From contig JALSRO010000456.1 in the NCBI GenBank assembly GCA_026984715.1, forward strand, positions 1-7,031: a stretch of DNA of 7,031 bases, given 5' to 3'. Below, piece by piece: positions 1-6,440 of this stretch. This DNA comes from Chromatiales bacterium. GTDB taxonomy: Bacteria > Pseudomonadota > Gammaproteobacteria > Thiohalospirales > Thiohalospiraceae. Position numbers and translations under genes: made by a program. Each line of letters opens with the position of its first letter. Within the stretch, counting starts at the first letter, position 1. The notes beneath the pieces are model-generated. The model was not told the origin of the DNA. It saw only the letters and a list, made by a program, of their open reading frames with translations, and did not search any database.

Positions 1-51
1 CAGGGCCGGTGGCTGCTTCTCAATCAGCTCGCCGCTCAACCGGCCGATCAC
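1..51 (-). CDS. ruvA: RuvA, Holliday junction DNA helicase subunit, N-terminal fragment (17 codons, cut by window edge)
   Basis: RuvA binds the four-way Holliday junction as a tetramer and loads the RuvB motor for branch migration during recombinational repair. Only the first 17 codons are visible. They read [17 protein letters not shown], which matches the conserved RuvA start (E. coli begins MIGRLRGIIIEKQPP). The start codon is GTG at 51-49 and overlaps the TGA stop of ruvC by four bases (GTGA), which implies translational coupling. An AGAGG Shine-Dalgarno lies about seven bases upstream inside ruvC. The rest of the gene, and probably ruvB, lies beyond the left edge. Identification rests on this short N-terminus plus its position after ruvC, and both agree. 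The gene is too short for a length-based ORF search and is easily missed. Confidence 0.9.
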   Translation of the reverse strand, partial: MIGRLSGELIEKQPPAL

Positions 52-545
52 CGGAGCGCCTCTGTCATGGAGCGAACCTGCCGGGAGTGGCAGTGGCACA
101 GTGCGGTCGCCAGGGCATCGGCGGCATCCGCCTGGGGCGATGCAGGGAGCCCCAACAACACCGTCACCATGTGCTGGACCTGCTCCTTGGCGGCGCGGCC
201 TCTACCGACCACCGCCAGCTTGATCTGCGCCGGAGTGTATTCGCTCACCGGAAGAGACTGTACCGCAGCCGCACAGATGGCCGCTCCACGCGCCTGGCCC
301 AGCTTGAGGGCCGAACCGGCATTGCGGTGCATGAATACCCCCTCCACCGCAATCTCGTCGGGATGGTGCTGCATGATAATGTCGCTGATTCCCTCGAATA
401 TGGACTTCAACCGTTCCGGCAAGAGATCACCCTGCACCCGGATACAACCGCTGGTCACATAGGCAGACTGCTGTCCATCCTGATCGACGATCCCAAACCC
501 GGTGATTCGGGAACCGGGGTCGATACCGAGGACGCGGACGCTCAT
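48..545 (-). CDS. ruvC: RuvC, crossover junction endodeoxyribonuclease (Holliday junction resolvase)
   Basis: RuvC is the dimeric Mg2+-dependent endonuclease that cuts two opposing strands of a Holliday junction after RuvAB branch migration. The 165-residue product is close to the usual length (E. coli 173), with a slightly shorter C-terminus. The four catalytic acids of the RNase H-like fold are all visible: D9 in the opening [15 protein letters not shown]68 in AVEGVF, and D140 and D143 in [10 protein letters not shown]. They correspond to E. coli D7, E66, D138 and D141. F71, equivalent to the junction-stacking F69, is present, as is the conserved [11 protein letters not shown] block at 78-88. 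Residue 69 is Gly where E. coli has Gln. The ATG at 545 overlaps the yebC stop (ATGA). Its own Shine-Dalgarno is weak, so translation probably depends on coupling. The TGA stop overlaps the ruvA GTG. Confidence 0.97.
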   Translation of the reverse strand: MSVRVLGIDPGSRITGFGIVDQDGQQSAYVTSGCIRVQGDLLPERLKSIFEGISDIIMQHHPDEIAVEGVFMHRNAGSALKLGQARGAAICAAAVQSLPVSEYTPAQIKLAVVGRGRAAKEQVQHMVTVLLGLPASPQADAADALATALCHCHSRQVRSMTEALR

Positions 546-1291
546 TCCGTCAGCCGGGCCAGAACCTCGGCAGGGATGTCCGCGTTACTGTATACATTCT
601 GAACGTCATCGAGATCCTCCAGCGCATCCACCAAACGGAGAACCTTCTGGGCGTCGTCCTGTTCCAGGGAGACGGTAGTGGAGGGTCGCATGGTCACCTC
701 CGCATACTCCGGCACCATGCCGGCCCCCTCCAGCGCCCGTTTCACCTCCGCAAACTCTTCGGCCGAGGTGAGCACCTCGAAGCTGCCATCGTCGGCACTG
801 ACCACGTCTTCCGCTCCCGCTTCCAGCGCCGCCTCCATGAGCCGCTCTTCATCGCAGCCAGCACCAAAACCGATCACACCGGCCTTGGAAAAGAGGTAGG
901 CCACCGATCCATCGGTACCCAGGTTGCCACCCGCCTTGCTGAATGCGTGACGCACCTCGGCGACGGTCCGGTTGCGGTTGTCGGTCAGACAGTCGACCAT
1001 CACCGCTACGCCATTGGGGCCATACCCCTCATAGCGGACCTCCTCGAAGTTGTCACCCTCCTGGGCACCAGAACCCCGCTTGATAGCGCGCTCGATAGTG
1101 TCCTTGGTCATGTTGCTGCCCAGCGCCTTGTCAACCGCGGCTCGCAGACGCGGATTGGAAGCGCTGTCCGGTCCGCCAAGGCGGGCCGCAACGGTGATCT
1201 CGCGAATCAGTTTTGTAAACAGCTTGCCTCGCTTGGCGTCCTGGGCCCCCTTGCGATGCTGGATATTGGCCCACTTGCTATGTCCTGCCAT
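542..1291 (-). CDS. yebC: YebC/PmpR/TACO1 family protein
   Basis: The 249-residue product matches the YebC family in length (E. coli 246) and in its hallmark N-terminus, [21 protein letters not shown]. Other family blocks include the [12 protein letters not shown] segment at 46-57, [13 protein letters not shown] at 61-73, [23 protein letters not shown] at 88-109 and [14 protein letters not shown] at 121-134. The family was first annotated as transcriptional regulators (PmpR) and is related to mitochondrial TACO1. More recent work ties members to translation, relieving ribosome stalling on difficult sequences such as prolines; which role applies here cannot be read from sequence. The protein is cytosolic with no signal peptide. 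The ATG start gives the invariant MAGHSKW. The upstream CGGGG is only a modest ribosome site. It lies 39 bases after nadA and overlaps ruvC by four bases, the typical gammaproteobacterial yebC-ruvC arrangement. Confidence 0.96.
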   Translation of the reverse strand: MAGHSKWANIQHRKGAQDAKRGKLFTKLIREITVAARLGGPDSASNPRLRAAVDKALGSNMTKDTIERAIKRGSGAQEGDNFEEVRYEGYGPNGVAVMVDCLTDNRNRTVAEVRHAFSKAGGNLGTDGSVAYLFSKAGVIGFGAGCDEERLMEAALEAGAEDVVSADDGSFEVLTSAEEFAEVKRALEGAGMVPEYAEVTMRPSTTVSLEQDDAQKVLRLVDALEDLDDVQNVYSNADIPAEVLARLTE

Positions 1292-1330
1292 AACAACCCC
1301 GTAGTTCCAGAAACGAAAAAGACTCTCCCC

Positions 1331-2431
1331 TCAGGCGGAAACCTCGAACATGCGTTGCAGCGCGACACGCGCCTCGGCGGCATCATCGGCCGGCACCTCG
1401 ATGCGATTCACCACCTCCCCGGCCACCAGGCTCTCCAGCGTCTGCAGCAGATGCTGAGGATCGATGCGAAACATGGTGGAGCACATACACACCATCGGAG
1501 ACATGAACTGCACCACGATATCGCGTGGCTGCAGCTGCTCACGCAGCCGGTTGACCATGTTCAGTTCGGTTCCCACCAACCAGCGGCTGCCTGGCTCGGC
1601 GGCACTGACGGTGTTGAGAATATACTCTGTGGAACCGACGTAATCGGACTTCTGGCACACCTCGAAACGACACTCCGGATGGGAGATGACACGGGTATCG
1701 GGGTAACGCCCCTTGTACTGGTCGATGTGCTCGGGCCGGAACATCTGGTGCACCGAACAGAAGCCGTTCCACAGGATCAATTTCGCCTCCCGGATCTGCT
1801 CTTTGGTCAGGCCACCCAAGGGTTTGCCGAAGTCCCACACCACCATCTTATCCAGCGGAATACCCATATTGTAACCGGTATTGCGACCCAGATGCTGATC
1901 GGGAAAGAACAGCACCTTGTCCCGCTGACCGAAGGCCCACTCCAGCACCCGCGGGGCATTGGTGGAGGTACAGACGATGCCTCCATGGCGGCCGCAGAAG
2001 GCCTTCAGATCCGCTGCCGAATTGATATAGGTGACCGGCGTGACCTGCTCATCGGGCTCCAAGACGGTGGCAAGTTCCTGCCAGGCATCCTCTACCTTCT
2101 CCAGATCCGCCATATCGGCCATGGAGCAGCCGGCGCCGAGATCGGGAAGAATAGAGATCTGCCCGCGGGACGACAATATGTCGGCCACCTCGGCCATGAA
2201 ATGTACCCCGCAGAAAACGATATATTCGGCGCTGGTCTGAGCCGCCTGCCGGGACAGCTTGAGAGAGTCGCCGGTATAATCGGCATGCCGGAACACCTCG
2301 TCCCGCTGGTAGTGATGCCCAAGGATCACCACCCGCTCACCGAGCGCCTCCCGGGCGGCGCGAATACGCTCATCCAGCTCCCTGTCATCCAGTTGGGCAT
2401 AGCCCTGTATCGCTGTGCCGGTTGTGGTCAT
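1331..2431 (-). CDS. nadA: NadA, quinolinate synthase (long form)
   Basis: NadA condenses iminoaspartate (from NadB) with dihydroxyacetone phosphate to give quinolinate, the NAD ring precursor, using an oxygen-sensitive [4Fe-4S] cluster. The 366-residue product has the length of the Bacillus-type enzyme (368) rather than E. coli (347), with a central insertion around GRNTGYNMGIPLDKMVVWDFGKP. Family motifs include ILGHHYQRDEV (37-46), DYTGDSLKLS (51-60), FCGVHFMAE (73-81), CSMADM (102-107), PDQHLGRN (177-184) and HPECRFEV (251-258). Likely cluster ligands are C102, C225 (WNGFCSVH) and one of C315/C317 (MVCMCSTMFRI). The open frame runs 38 codons further upstream, but the ATG at 2431 is preferred: a GAGGA Shine-Dalgarno sits about eight bases before it, and the upstream residues do not look like NadA. 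It heads the nadA-yebC-ruvC-ruvA run. I see no convincing promoter consensus upstream, only a weak TAGAAT. Confidence 0.96.
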   Translation of the reverse strand: MTTTGTAIQGYAQLDDRELDERIRAAREALGERVVILGHHYQRDEVFRHADYTGDSLKLSRQAAQTSAEYIVFCGVHFMAEVADILSSRGQISILPDLGAGCSMADMADLEKVEDAWQELATVLEPDEQVTPVTYINSAADLKAFCGRHGGIVCTSTNAPRVLEWAFGQRDKVLFFPDQHLGRNTGYNMGIPLDKMVVWDFGKPLGGLTKEQIREAKLILWNGFCSVHQMFRPEHIDQYKGRYPDTRVISHPECRFEVCQKSDYVGSTEYILNTVSAAEPGSRWLVGTELNMVNRLREQLQPRDIVVQFMSPMVCMCSTMFRIDPQHLLQTLESLVAGEVVNRIEVPADDAAEARVALQRMFEVSA

Positions 2432-2528
2432 TGGGGAGTCCTCACAAGAAACGGTCGTATATACAAAGAGATCTATTCTACTACAAGAACCGCTCCAATT
2501 TGAGAGCCGGGCGCAAAATAGTGGTGGC

Positions 2529-2544
2529 TGTCGCCGCAGCGACA
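2529..2544 (-). terminator. Small hairpin between the cupin gene and nadA, possible weak terminator
   Basis: A perfect 6-bp inverted repeat (TGTCGC / GCGACA) with a 4-base loop lies about 45 bases past the cupin stop codon, in the 155-base gap before nadA. On the minus strand a short T-rich stretch (TATTTTG) follows only after about ten bases, so this is not a canonical Rho-independent terminator. It could terminate or protect the 3' end of the beta-CASP/cupin transcript. Confidence 0.3.
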
Positions 2545-2586
2545 TCGTCGGTATGGAGTCGCGGAAAGGAGCCTGGCAGATTACGG

Positions 2587-2991
2587 CTACCTTCCCTCTC
2601 CCGGCTCCAGTAGTTCGGTGTCCTCGTGCGAATAGGGTGGCACACAGCAGCAGAGAAACACCAGTTCACCCTCTCCCACCGCCTCGATGTTGTGTGCACT
2701 GCCGGGAGGAATGGCGATGGTGTCCCCCTCGATGACAGTGAAAACGGCATCCCCCAACCGCATTCGCCCCTGCCCCGAGAGGATATGATAAAACTCCTCG
2801 CTCTTCCGGTGCCGGTGCAGAACGGTCCTCGCGCCGGCCTCCACGGTTGCCTCCGCCAGACTCTGCCCCACACAACCATGTCGATCGGGGTGCATCAGCT
2901 CCCTGATCAGGGAGCCGTCCCTGGTTACGAAAGGCTCCACCTCCGAGCGGCGAACCCTCCGCACCCTGCTCGTGTCGGCGACAGCTGGCAT
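2587..2991 (-). CDS. Small single-domain cupin protein, function unknown
   Basis: This 134-residue cytosolic protein has a single cupin beta-barrel. Motif 1 is visible as G53...H59-R-H61-RKS-E65/E66 followed by GQG, and motif 2 as GDTIAIPPGSAH, with H100 as the last metal ligand. The metal site therefore looks intact, and catalysis or small-molecule binding is possible. The region before the barrel (FVTRDGSLIRELMHP, 21-35) is typical of a group of small bacterial cupins without assigned function. Unusually, three consecutive cysteines (C114-C116) lie on a late barrel strand, ahead of the C-terminal YSHEDTELLEPGEG. The ATG at 2991 is only four bases past the stop of the upstream beta-CASP gene, with a weak TAGG as ribosome site, so expression is probably coupled to that gene. 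The substrate cannot be inferred. Annotations such as mannose-6-phosphate isomerase-like would be over-specific. Confidence 0.88.
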   Translation of the reverse strand: MPAVADTSRVRRVRRSEVEPFVTRDGSLIRELMHPDRHGCVGQSLAEATVEAGARTVLHRHRKSEEFYHILSGQGRMRLGDAVFTVIEGDTIAIPPGSAHNIEAVGEGELVFLCCCVPPYSHEDTELLEPGEGR

Positions 2992-2995
2992 CGAC

Positions 2996-4387
2996 CTACA
3001 GATCGACGGATTGATGCAGCTCTGGCATGACCACCCGGGTATGCCTGAGCCGCCTGCTGAAATGGGACATCACATCCTCCTCGCCATGTACCAGGAAGGT
3101 GGTATCGGGCCGTCCGATGCGCTTATACCAATCAAACAGCTCATCCTGTCCTGCATGGGCGGAAAAACCGCCGATGGTATAGATATGGGCCTTGACCGGG
3201 ATCTCGTCACCAAACACGCGCACCCGTTTCGCCCCATCTATGATGCGTCGCGCCAGCGTCCCCCTCGCGGCATACCCTACGAACACGATAGTACTGTCGC
3301 TGCGCCACAGATTGTGTTTCAGATGGTGACGCACCCGCCCCCCCGTACACATACCGGAACCGGCGATGATGACAGCTCCCCCCTTGAGCCGGTTGATGGC
3401 GATAGACTCCGCTGTCTCGCGGGTAAAACTCAGGCCCGGCAAGGCGAAGGGGTCACTGCCATTGCAAAACAGCTCCATCGCCGCCTGGTCGAAGCACTCG
3501 GGATGGCGGCGAAAGATCTCTGTGGCAGCGATGGCCATGGGCGAATCCAGAAACACCTGCAGGGAGGCGGGCAGCCGCCCCGCTTCGATCCCTTCGCGCA
3601 GATAGTAGAGAATCTCCTGGGCACGCTCCAGCGCAAAACTGGGAATGACCACATTGCCACCGCGACGAAAAGTATGGGTGATGGCCTCATAGAGCTCATC
3701 GACCGATGGTTGCAACGCCTTGTGGGAACGATCACCGTAGGTGGTTTCCATCACCACCACATCCACGCCCGAGGGGGGAGCGGGATCGCGCAGAATGACC
3801 CGCCCGCTGTATCCCAGATCGCCGGAGAAGAGCACCCGGCGCTGTTTCCCCTTTTCATTCAGCTCCAGCAGGACGCTCGCCGAACCGAGTATGTGCCCGG
3901 CATCGTAGAAGGTCACCCGAATTCCCTCCGCCAGCTGCAACGGCTCGGCGTAGTGTACCACCCGTCCAAAGAAGTCCAGCGCATTGAGCGCGTCCAGCAT
4001 GGTATAGAGTGGCACCACTTCGGCAACCCGCCCACCCCGCCGTTTTGCCCGCCGCATGGCACGGGACGCCTCCTCCTCTTCCAGACCGGCAGCATCCAGC
4101 ATCACCAGCCGCGCAAGCTCCCGGGATGCGGCTGTGGTGACGATCTCCCCTCGGAATCCCCGTTTCGCAAGCAGCGGGATGCGGCCACAGTGGTCGAGAT
4201 GGGCATGGGTCAGCAGCAGATAGTCGATATCACCGGCCTCGAATCCGAATGGCCGGGCATTCTCTTCATCCAGCTCCCGACCGCCTTGATAGAGCCCGCA
4301 ATCGACGAGAATCCTCTTCCCGGAACACTCAACCAGGTGACAGGAACCGGTCACCTCGCGGGCGGCACCATGAAATGAAATCTTCAT
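2996..4387 (-). CDS. MBL-fold / beta-CASP / RMMBL protein, predicted RNA-processing nuclease
   Basis: The 463-residue product has the domain order of CPSF73/Ysh1-like nucleases: metallo-beta-lactamase core, inserted beta-CASP domain, then a C-terminal RMMBL segment. Zinc-binding motifs are complete: T60-HAHLDH-66 (motif 2), H165 in AGHILGSAS (motif 3), and D190 in FSGDLGYSG (motif 4). The beta-CASP landmarks are E214 with D219 in METTYGDR (motif A), the GSGMCTGGRVRHHL region around H354/H355 (motif B), and H411 in GGFSAHAGQDEL (motif C). The last region (about 399-436, KAHIYTIGGFSAH to FLVHGEE) is RMMBL. These residues support a di-zinc hydrolase acting on RNA; the exact substrate and endo- versus exonuclease action are unknown, and in bacteria this group is poorly studied beside RNase J. 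MKISFHGAAREVTGSCH is the usual family N-terminus, so the ATG at 4387 is secure although no clear Shine-Dalgarno precedes it. It lies 85 bases after pilZ and four bases before the cupin gene. Confidence 0.93.
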   Translation of the reverse strand: MKISFHGAAREVTGSCHLVECSGKRILVDCGLYQGGRELDEENARPFGFEAGDIDYLLLTHAHLDHCGRIPLLAKRGFRGEIVTTAASRELARLVMLDAAGLEEEEASRAMRRAKRRGGRVAEVVPLYTMLDALNALDFFGRVVHYAEPLQLAEGIRVTFYDAGHILGSASVLLELNEKGKQRRVLFSGDLGYSGRVILRDPAPPSGVDVVVMETTYGDRSHKALQPSVDELYEAITHTFRRGGNVVIPSFALERAQEILYYLREGIEAGRLPASLQVFLDSPMAIAATEIFRRHPECFDQAAMELFCNGSDPFALPGLSFTRETAESIAINRLKGGAVIIAGSGMCTGGRVRHHLKHNLWRSDSTIVFVGYAARGTLARRIIDGAKRVRVFGDEIPVKAHIYTIGGFSAHAGQDELFDWYKRIGRPDTTFLVHGEEDVMSHFSRRLRHTRVVMPELHQSVDL

Positions 4388-4472
4388 CGTTTTCGTATTG
4401 TCATGTTCAACCTTATCGTCAACCCGGCGACTCCTGTGGGGAGATGATACGTTTCATCAGCAATCCGGACAG

Positions 4473-4766
4473 TTACCGTTCGTTACCCTGGCGATTCCAT
4501 AGCGGGTTGGAGACGAACATCAACCCCACGAGACCCGGCTTCCTGTGTATCACTACCGCCCGCAGTTTCCGCTCCGGGACAGGATCAATCGGACGTGGCA
4601 GATCTATTTCTACAAGTTCGCCGGCGCGCAACCTCCTCTGCGGTGGCTCTATCCCCACTCCTCCTCGGCTGATGTCGATGGTGCGACTACTGCCAATCGG
4701 CTCTCCCTTCTTGGCCAGCCCCACTTTCACCCTGATGGGCCTACGCTTTTGCAGACGGTGTTCCAT
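4473..4766 (-). CDS. Single-domain PilZ protein (predicted c-di-GMP receptor)
   Basis: This 97-residue protein is essentially one PilZ domain. Both c-di-GMP-binding signatures are visible: an RxxxR near the N-terminus (R8-R9-P-I-R12 in QKRRPIR) and D31-I-S33-R-G-G36 (the D/NxSxxG motif), followed by alternating strands ending in GLMFVSN. Family knowledge says such stand-alone PilZ domains bind c-di-GMP and control partner proteins in motility, pili or exopolysaccharide production; the partner here is unknown. The frame can be opened six codons earlier with a TTG at 4784, but the ATG at 4766 has a strong GGGAG Shine-Dalgarno six to seven bases upstream, so I chose it. No signal peptide or membrane segment is present. 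The gene is followed after 85 bases by the beta-CASP gene in the same direction, possibly on one transcript. A polysaccharide-precursor locus (fcl, gmd) lies beyond the tRNA, a suggestive but unproven link. Confidence 0.88.
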   Translation of the reverse strand: MEHRLQKRRPIRVKVGLAKKGEPIGSSRTIDISRGGVGIEPPQRRLRAGELVEIDLPRPIDPVPERKLRAVVIHRKPGLVGLMFVSNPLWNRQGNER

Positions 4767-4838
4767 GACTCGCTCCCGGCTCAAAACCCGGATTGCATGG
4801 CCCTAAACTTCAACGACCTCCCTCTCGCACGTCATCCC

Positions 4839-4854
4839 TCCCGCATTGGCGGGA
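4839..4854 (-). other. Hairpin in the leader region of the PilZ gene
   Basis: A perfect 6-bp inverted repeat (TCCCGC / GCGGGA) around a 4-base loop lies about 73 bases upstream of the PilZ ATG. No T-run follows on the minus strand, so it does not look like a terminator in that direction. On the plus strand a short TTTT occurs about eight bases later, also too far for a normal terminator. It could be a 5' leader structure if transcription of pilZ starts upstream, for example from a weak TATAGT at 4887-4882. Confidence 0.35.
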
Positions 4855-4951
4855 AAGCCGCTTTTCGCACCCCTCATGAAAACTATAGACCACAGAAGAT
4901 GCGATGGTTCCTCTCCTCACCGCTGCTCCTTCCGAGCACGTCGGTTCGATC

Positions 4952-4980
4952 TTGACAGGAAGGAAGCTTGGCAGGATAAT
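4952..4980 (+). promoter_or_regulatory. Sigma-70 promoter for tRNA-Arg
   Basis: A perfect -35 hexamer TTGACA (4952-4957) is followed by a 17-base spacer and a 5/6 match -10 hexamer GATAAT (4975-4980). The predicted transcription start is about five bases before the mature tRNA 5' end at 4993. The optimal spacing and near-consensus boxes fit a strong stable-RNA promoter. It is on the plus strand, divergent from pilZ. Confidence 0.85.
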
Positions 4981-4992
4981 CCGCTGTTCCAC

Positions 4993-5069
4993 GCGCCCGT
5001 AGCTCAGCTGGATAGAGTACCTGGCTACGAACCAGGCGGTCGCACGTTCGAATCGTGCCGGGCGCGCCA
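4993..5069 (+). tRNA. tRNA-Arg (anticodon ACG)
   Basis: A complete cloverleaf is visible. The acceptor stem is GCGCCCG (4993-4999) with CGGGCGC (5059-5065), discriminator G and encoded CCA (5067-5069). The D-arm contains AGCTGGATA, including A20, the arginine identity base. The anticodon stem is CCTGG/CCAGG with loop CTACGAA, anticodon ACG at 5027-5029. The T-stem is GCACG/CGTGC with loop TTCGAAT. A34 is expected to be deaminated to inosine by TadA so that the tRNA reads CGU, CGC and CGA. It is the only plus-strand gene in the window, is driven by the promoter just upstream, and is not part of a visible tRNA cluster. Confidence 0.97.
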
Positions 5070-5347
5070 ATCTCTCGTTGCAGAAGGCGGCTCAGTGGTG
5101 GCAGTGAGCAACCGTCCCTTTTCTCTGATTTATTAACCCGGCAACTACATATCGTATTCAGCCGCGGCGTGCCGGTTCGCAGCGAGGCGGCCCATCGCCG
5201 TTGTAGCCGCTCTACAGCAAGATGGGGTAACGCAGCCTGCGGGCCAGCGCGCCGCGGCCTGTCGTTGAATATCATAGGGTTAGGGGCTTCAGAAGCAGCG
5301 GTTCGGCCTACAGCATGTTCACCACCGAGCAGCGCCCGGACCGAACA
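5070..5347. other. Non-coding stretch between tRNA-Arg and fcl
   Basis: No convincing gene is visible in these 278 bases. Frames that cross it are either antisense to the tRNA or have no family-like features. Two weak structures occur. GCTCA (5090-5094) can pair with TGAGC (5105-5109), with a T-rich stretch at 5117-5124, a possible but non-canonical tRNA terminator. A 7-bp hairpin with one G-T pair lies at 5200-5218 (core TGTAG/CTACA, 5-base loop). The part from about 5160 to 5260 is very GC-rich, unlike the AT-richer 5115-5160 segment. No repeat of the tRNA 3' end is seen here or elsewhere in the window. Confidence 0.5.
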
Positions 5348-6304
5348 TCAAAGCGACTGGAGATACCAGCGGTAGGTGGCGTCGATCCCCTGATGCAGTG
5401 GCATGGTCGCTTGCCAGCCCAGCGCCGACAGCCTGGAGACATCCAACAGTTTTCTCGGCGTCCCATCCGGCTTGCTGCTATCGAACACCAGCTCTCCACT
5501 GTAGCCGACGACTTCGCTGACAATCCCGGCCAGCTCCCGAATGGTGATATCCTGACCTACCCCGATGTTGACGATCTGCCCATCCGAATAGTTTTCCATC
5601 AGGAACACGGTGGCATCCGCCATGTCGTCCACATAGAGGAACTCCCGCCTCGGTTTGCCGGTACCCCATATCACCACCTCGGATTTTCCGGCCATTTTCG
5701 CTTCATGGAATTTCCTTATCAATGCCGGTAGCACATGGGAGTTTACCAAATCGAAGTTGTCTCCGGGGCCGTAGAGATTGGTCGGCATCAGGGAGATGGC
5801 GTCGAATCCATACTGCTTTCGGTAGGCCTGGCACATTTTGATACCGGCGATCTTTGCAATGGCGTACCACTCATTGGTCGGCTCCAGAGGGCCGGTAAGC
5901 AGATACTCCTCCCTCAGTGGCTGCGGCGCCATCTTTGGATAGATGCAGGTGGAACCCAGAAATACGAACTTTCTGCAACCAGAGCGCCAAGCATTGTCGA
6001 TGAGGTTGTTCTGTATGAACAGGTTGTCGCGAATAAACTCCGCCGGGTAGCTGTCGTTGGCGTGGATCCCGCCCACCTTTGCCGCCGCGTCTATCACACA
6101 CTCCGGCCGCTGCTCCATGAAAAAGCGCTCGACCGCTTGGGCATCGGTCAGATCCAGCTGCTGCCGTGTCCGGGTGATGATGTTGTGATAGCCCCGTTTC
6201 TCAAGGTTGCGAACCACTGCAGAGCCAACCAGGCCTCTGTGGCCGGCAACGTAGATTGCTGAGTCCCGATTTATCGATGAGGGCTCTACTCTCTTCTGGA
6301 TCAT
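5348..6304 (-). CDS. fcl: GDP-L-fucose synthase (GDP-4-keto-6-deoxy-D-mannose 3,5-epimerase/4-reductase)
   Basis: This enzyme, also called WcaG, epimerises the Gmd product GDP-4-keto-6-deoxymannose at C3 and C5 and reduces it with NADPH to GDP-L-fucose. The 318 residues match the usual length (E. coli 321) and an extended short-chain dehydrogenase. The nucleotide-binding GxxGxxG is GHRGLVG (21-27). The catalytic set is S118 and C120 in [10 protein letters not shown]147 and K151 in NEWYAIAK, and H190 in NSHV, equivalent to E. coli S107, C109, Y136, K140 and H179. KVGGIHAN (76-83), [10 protein letters not shown] (176-185) and [14 protein letters not shown] (214-227) are further family blocks. 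The N-terminus is about ten residues longer than in E. coli. The ATG at 6304 is still preferred because an AGGA lies about seven bases upstream and no internal start precedes the first strand. It follows gmd by 136 bases. No clear terminator follows it. The likely role is surface polysaccharide synthesis. Confidence 0.96.
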   Translation of the reverse strand: MIQKRVEPSSINRDSAIYVAGHRGLVGSAVVRNLEKRGYHNIITRTRQQLDLTDAQAVERFFMEQRPECVIDAAAKVGGIHANDSYPAEFIRDNLFIQNNLIDNAWRSGCRKFVFLGSTCIYPKMAPQPLREEYLLTGPLEPTNEWYAIAKIAGIKMCQAYRKQYGFDAISLMPTNLYGPGDNFDLVNSHVLPALIRKFHEAKMAGKSEVVIWGTGKPRREFLYVDDMADATVFLMENYSDGQIVNIGVGQDITIRELAGIVSEVVGYSGELVFDSSKPDGTPRKLLDVSRLSALGWQATMPLHQGIDATYRWYLQSL

Positions 6305-6363
6305 CCTTTTTTCCTGTCAGCTGTCCCGTTCACGCCTTTCCTGCCGGGTTACGCCCTGAAACG

Positions 6364-6390
6364 TGCCCTCTTTGCGCGGGGAAAGGGGCA
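6364..6390 (-). terminator. Intercistronic hairpin between gmd and fcl (possible attenuator or partial terminator)
   Basis: TGCCC (6364-6368) pairs with GGGCA (6386-6390). The stem continues through one G-T pair, a single-base bulge and three A-T pairs (TTT 6371-6373 with AAA 6382-6384), enclosing an 8-base GC-rich loop. On the minus strand it is followed by CGTTTC, only three T's, so termination would be weak. It sits in the middle of the 136-base gap between two genes that are usually close together, and may set different expression levels or stabilise the gmd mRNA 3' end. Confidence 0.4.
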
Positions 6391-6440
6391 TTCACCCTGG
6401 ACCACACCCACACACTCATATTCTGCCTGGCAGAGGTCCA

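Noticed and set aside
9..602. 197-codon plus-strand frame opposite ruvC
   Set aside because: It is antisense to ruvC, whose catalytic residues and gene context are certain. No domain is seen.
947..2503. 518-codon plus-strand open frame opposite nadA and yebC
   Set aside because: It is antisense to two genes with clear family motifs. Its translation is rich in His, Gln, Gly and Leu with no recognisable domain, typical of the shadow of a GC-rich coding strand.
2432..2545. N-terminal extension of NadA by 38 residues
   Set aside because: The extra residues are not NadA-like, and the ATG at 2431 has a good GAGGA ribosome site and gives the usual length.
2972..4378. 468-codon plus-strand open frame opposite the beta-CASP gene
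   Set aside because: It mirrors almost exactly the extent of the minus-strand gene, whose zinc motifs are unmistakable. The antisense product has low-complexity composition and no motif.
4767..4784. TTG start six codons upstream for the PilZ protein
   Set aside because: The segment contains the strong GGGAG Shine-Dalgarno for the ATG at 4766, and the extension adds nothing to the PilZ domain.
4810..5275. Minus-strand frames containing RFERATAWFVARYSIQLSYGR or TIRTCDRLVRSQVLYPAELRA
   Set aside because: These are the well-known false proteins that arise from translating the antisense of a tRNA gene; they coincide with tRNA-Arg at 4993-5069.
5070..5347. Possible remnant of a mobile element or CRISPR-like repeat after the tRNA
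   Set aside because: No direct repeats, terminal inverted repeats or transposase-like residues could be recognised; only small hairpins are present.
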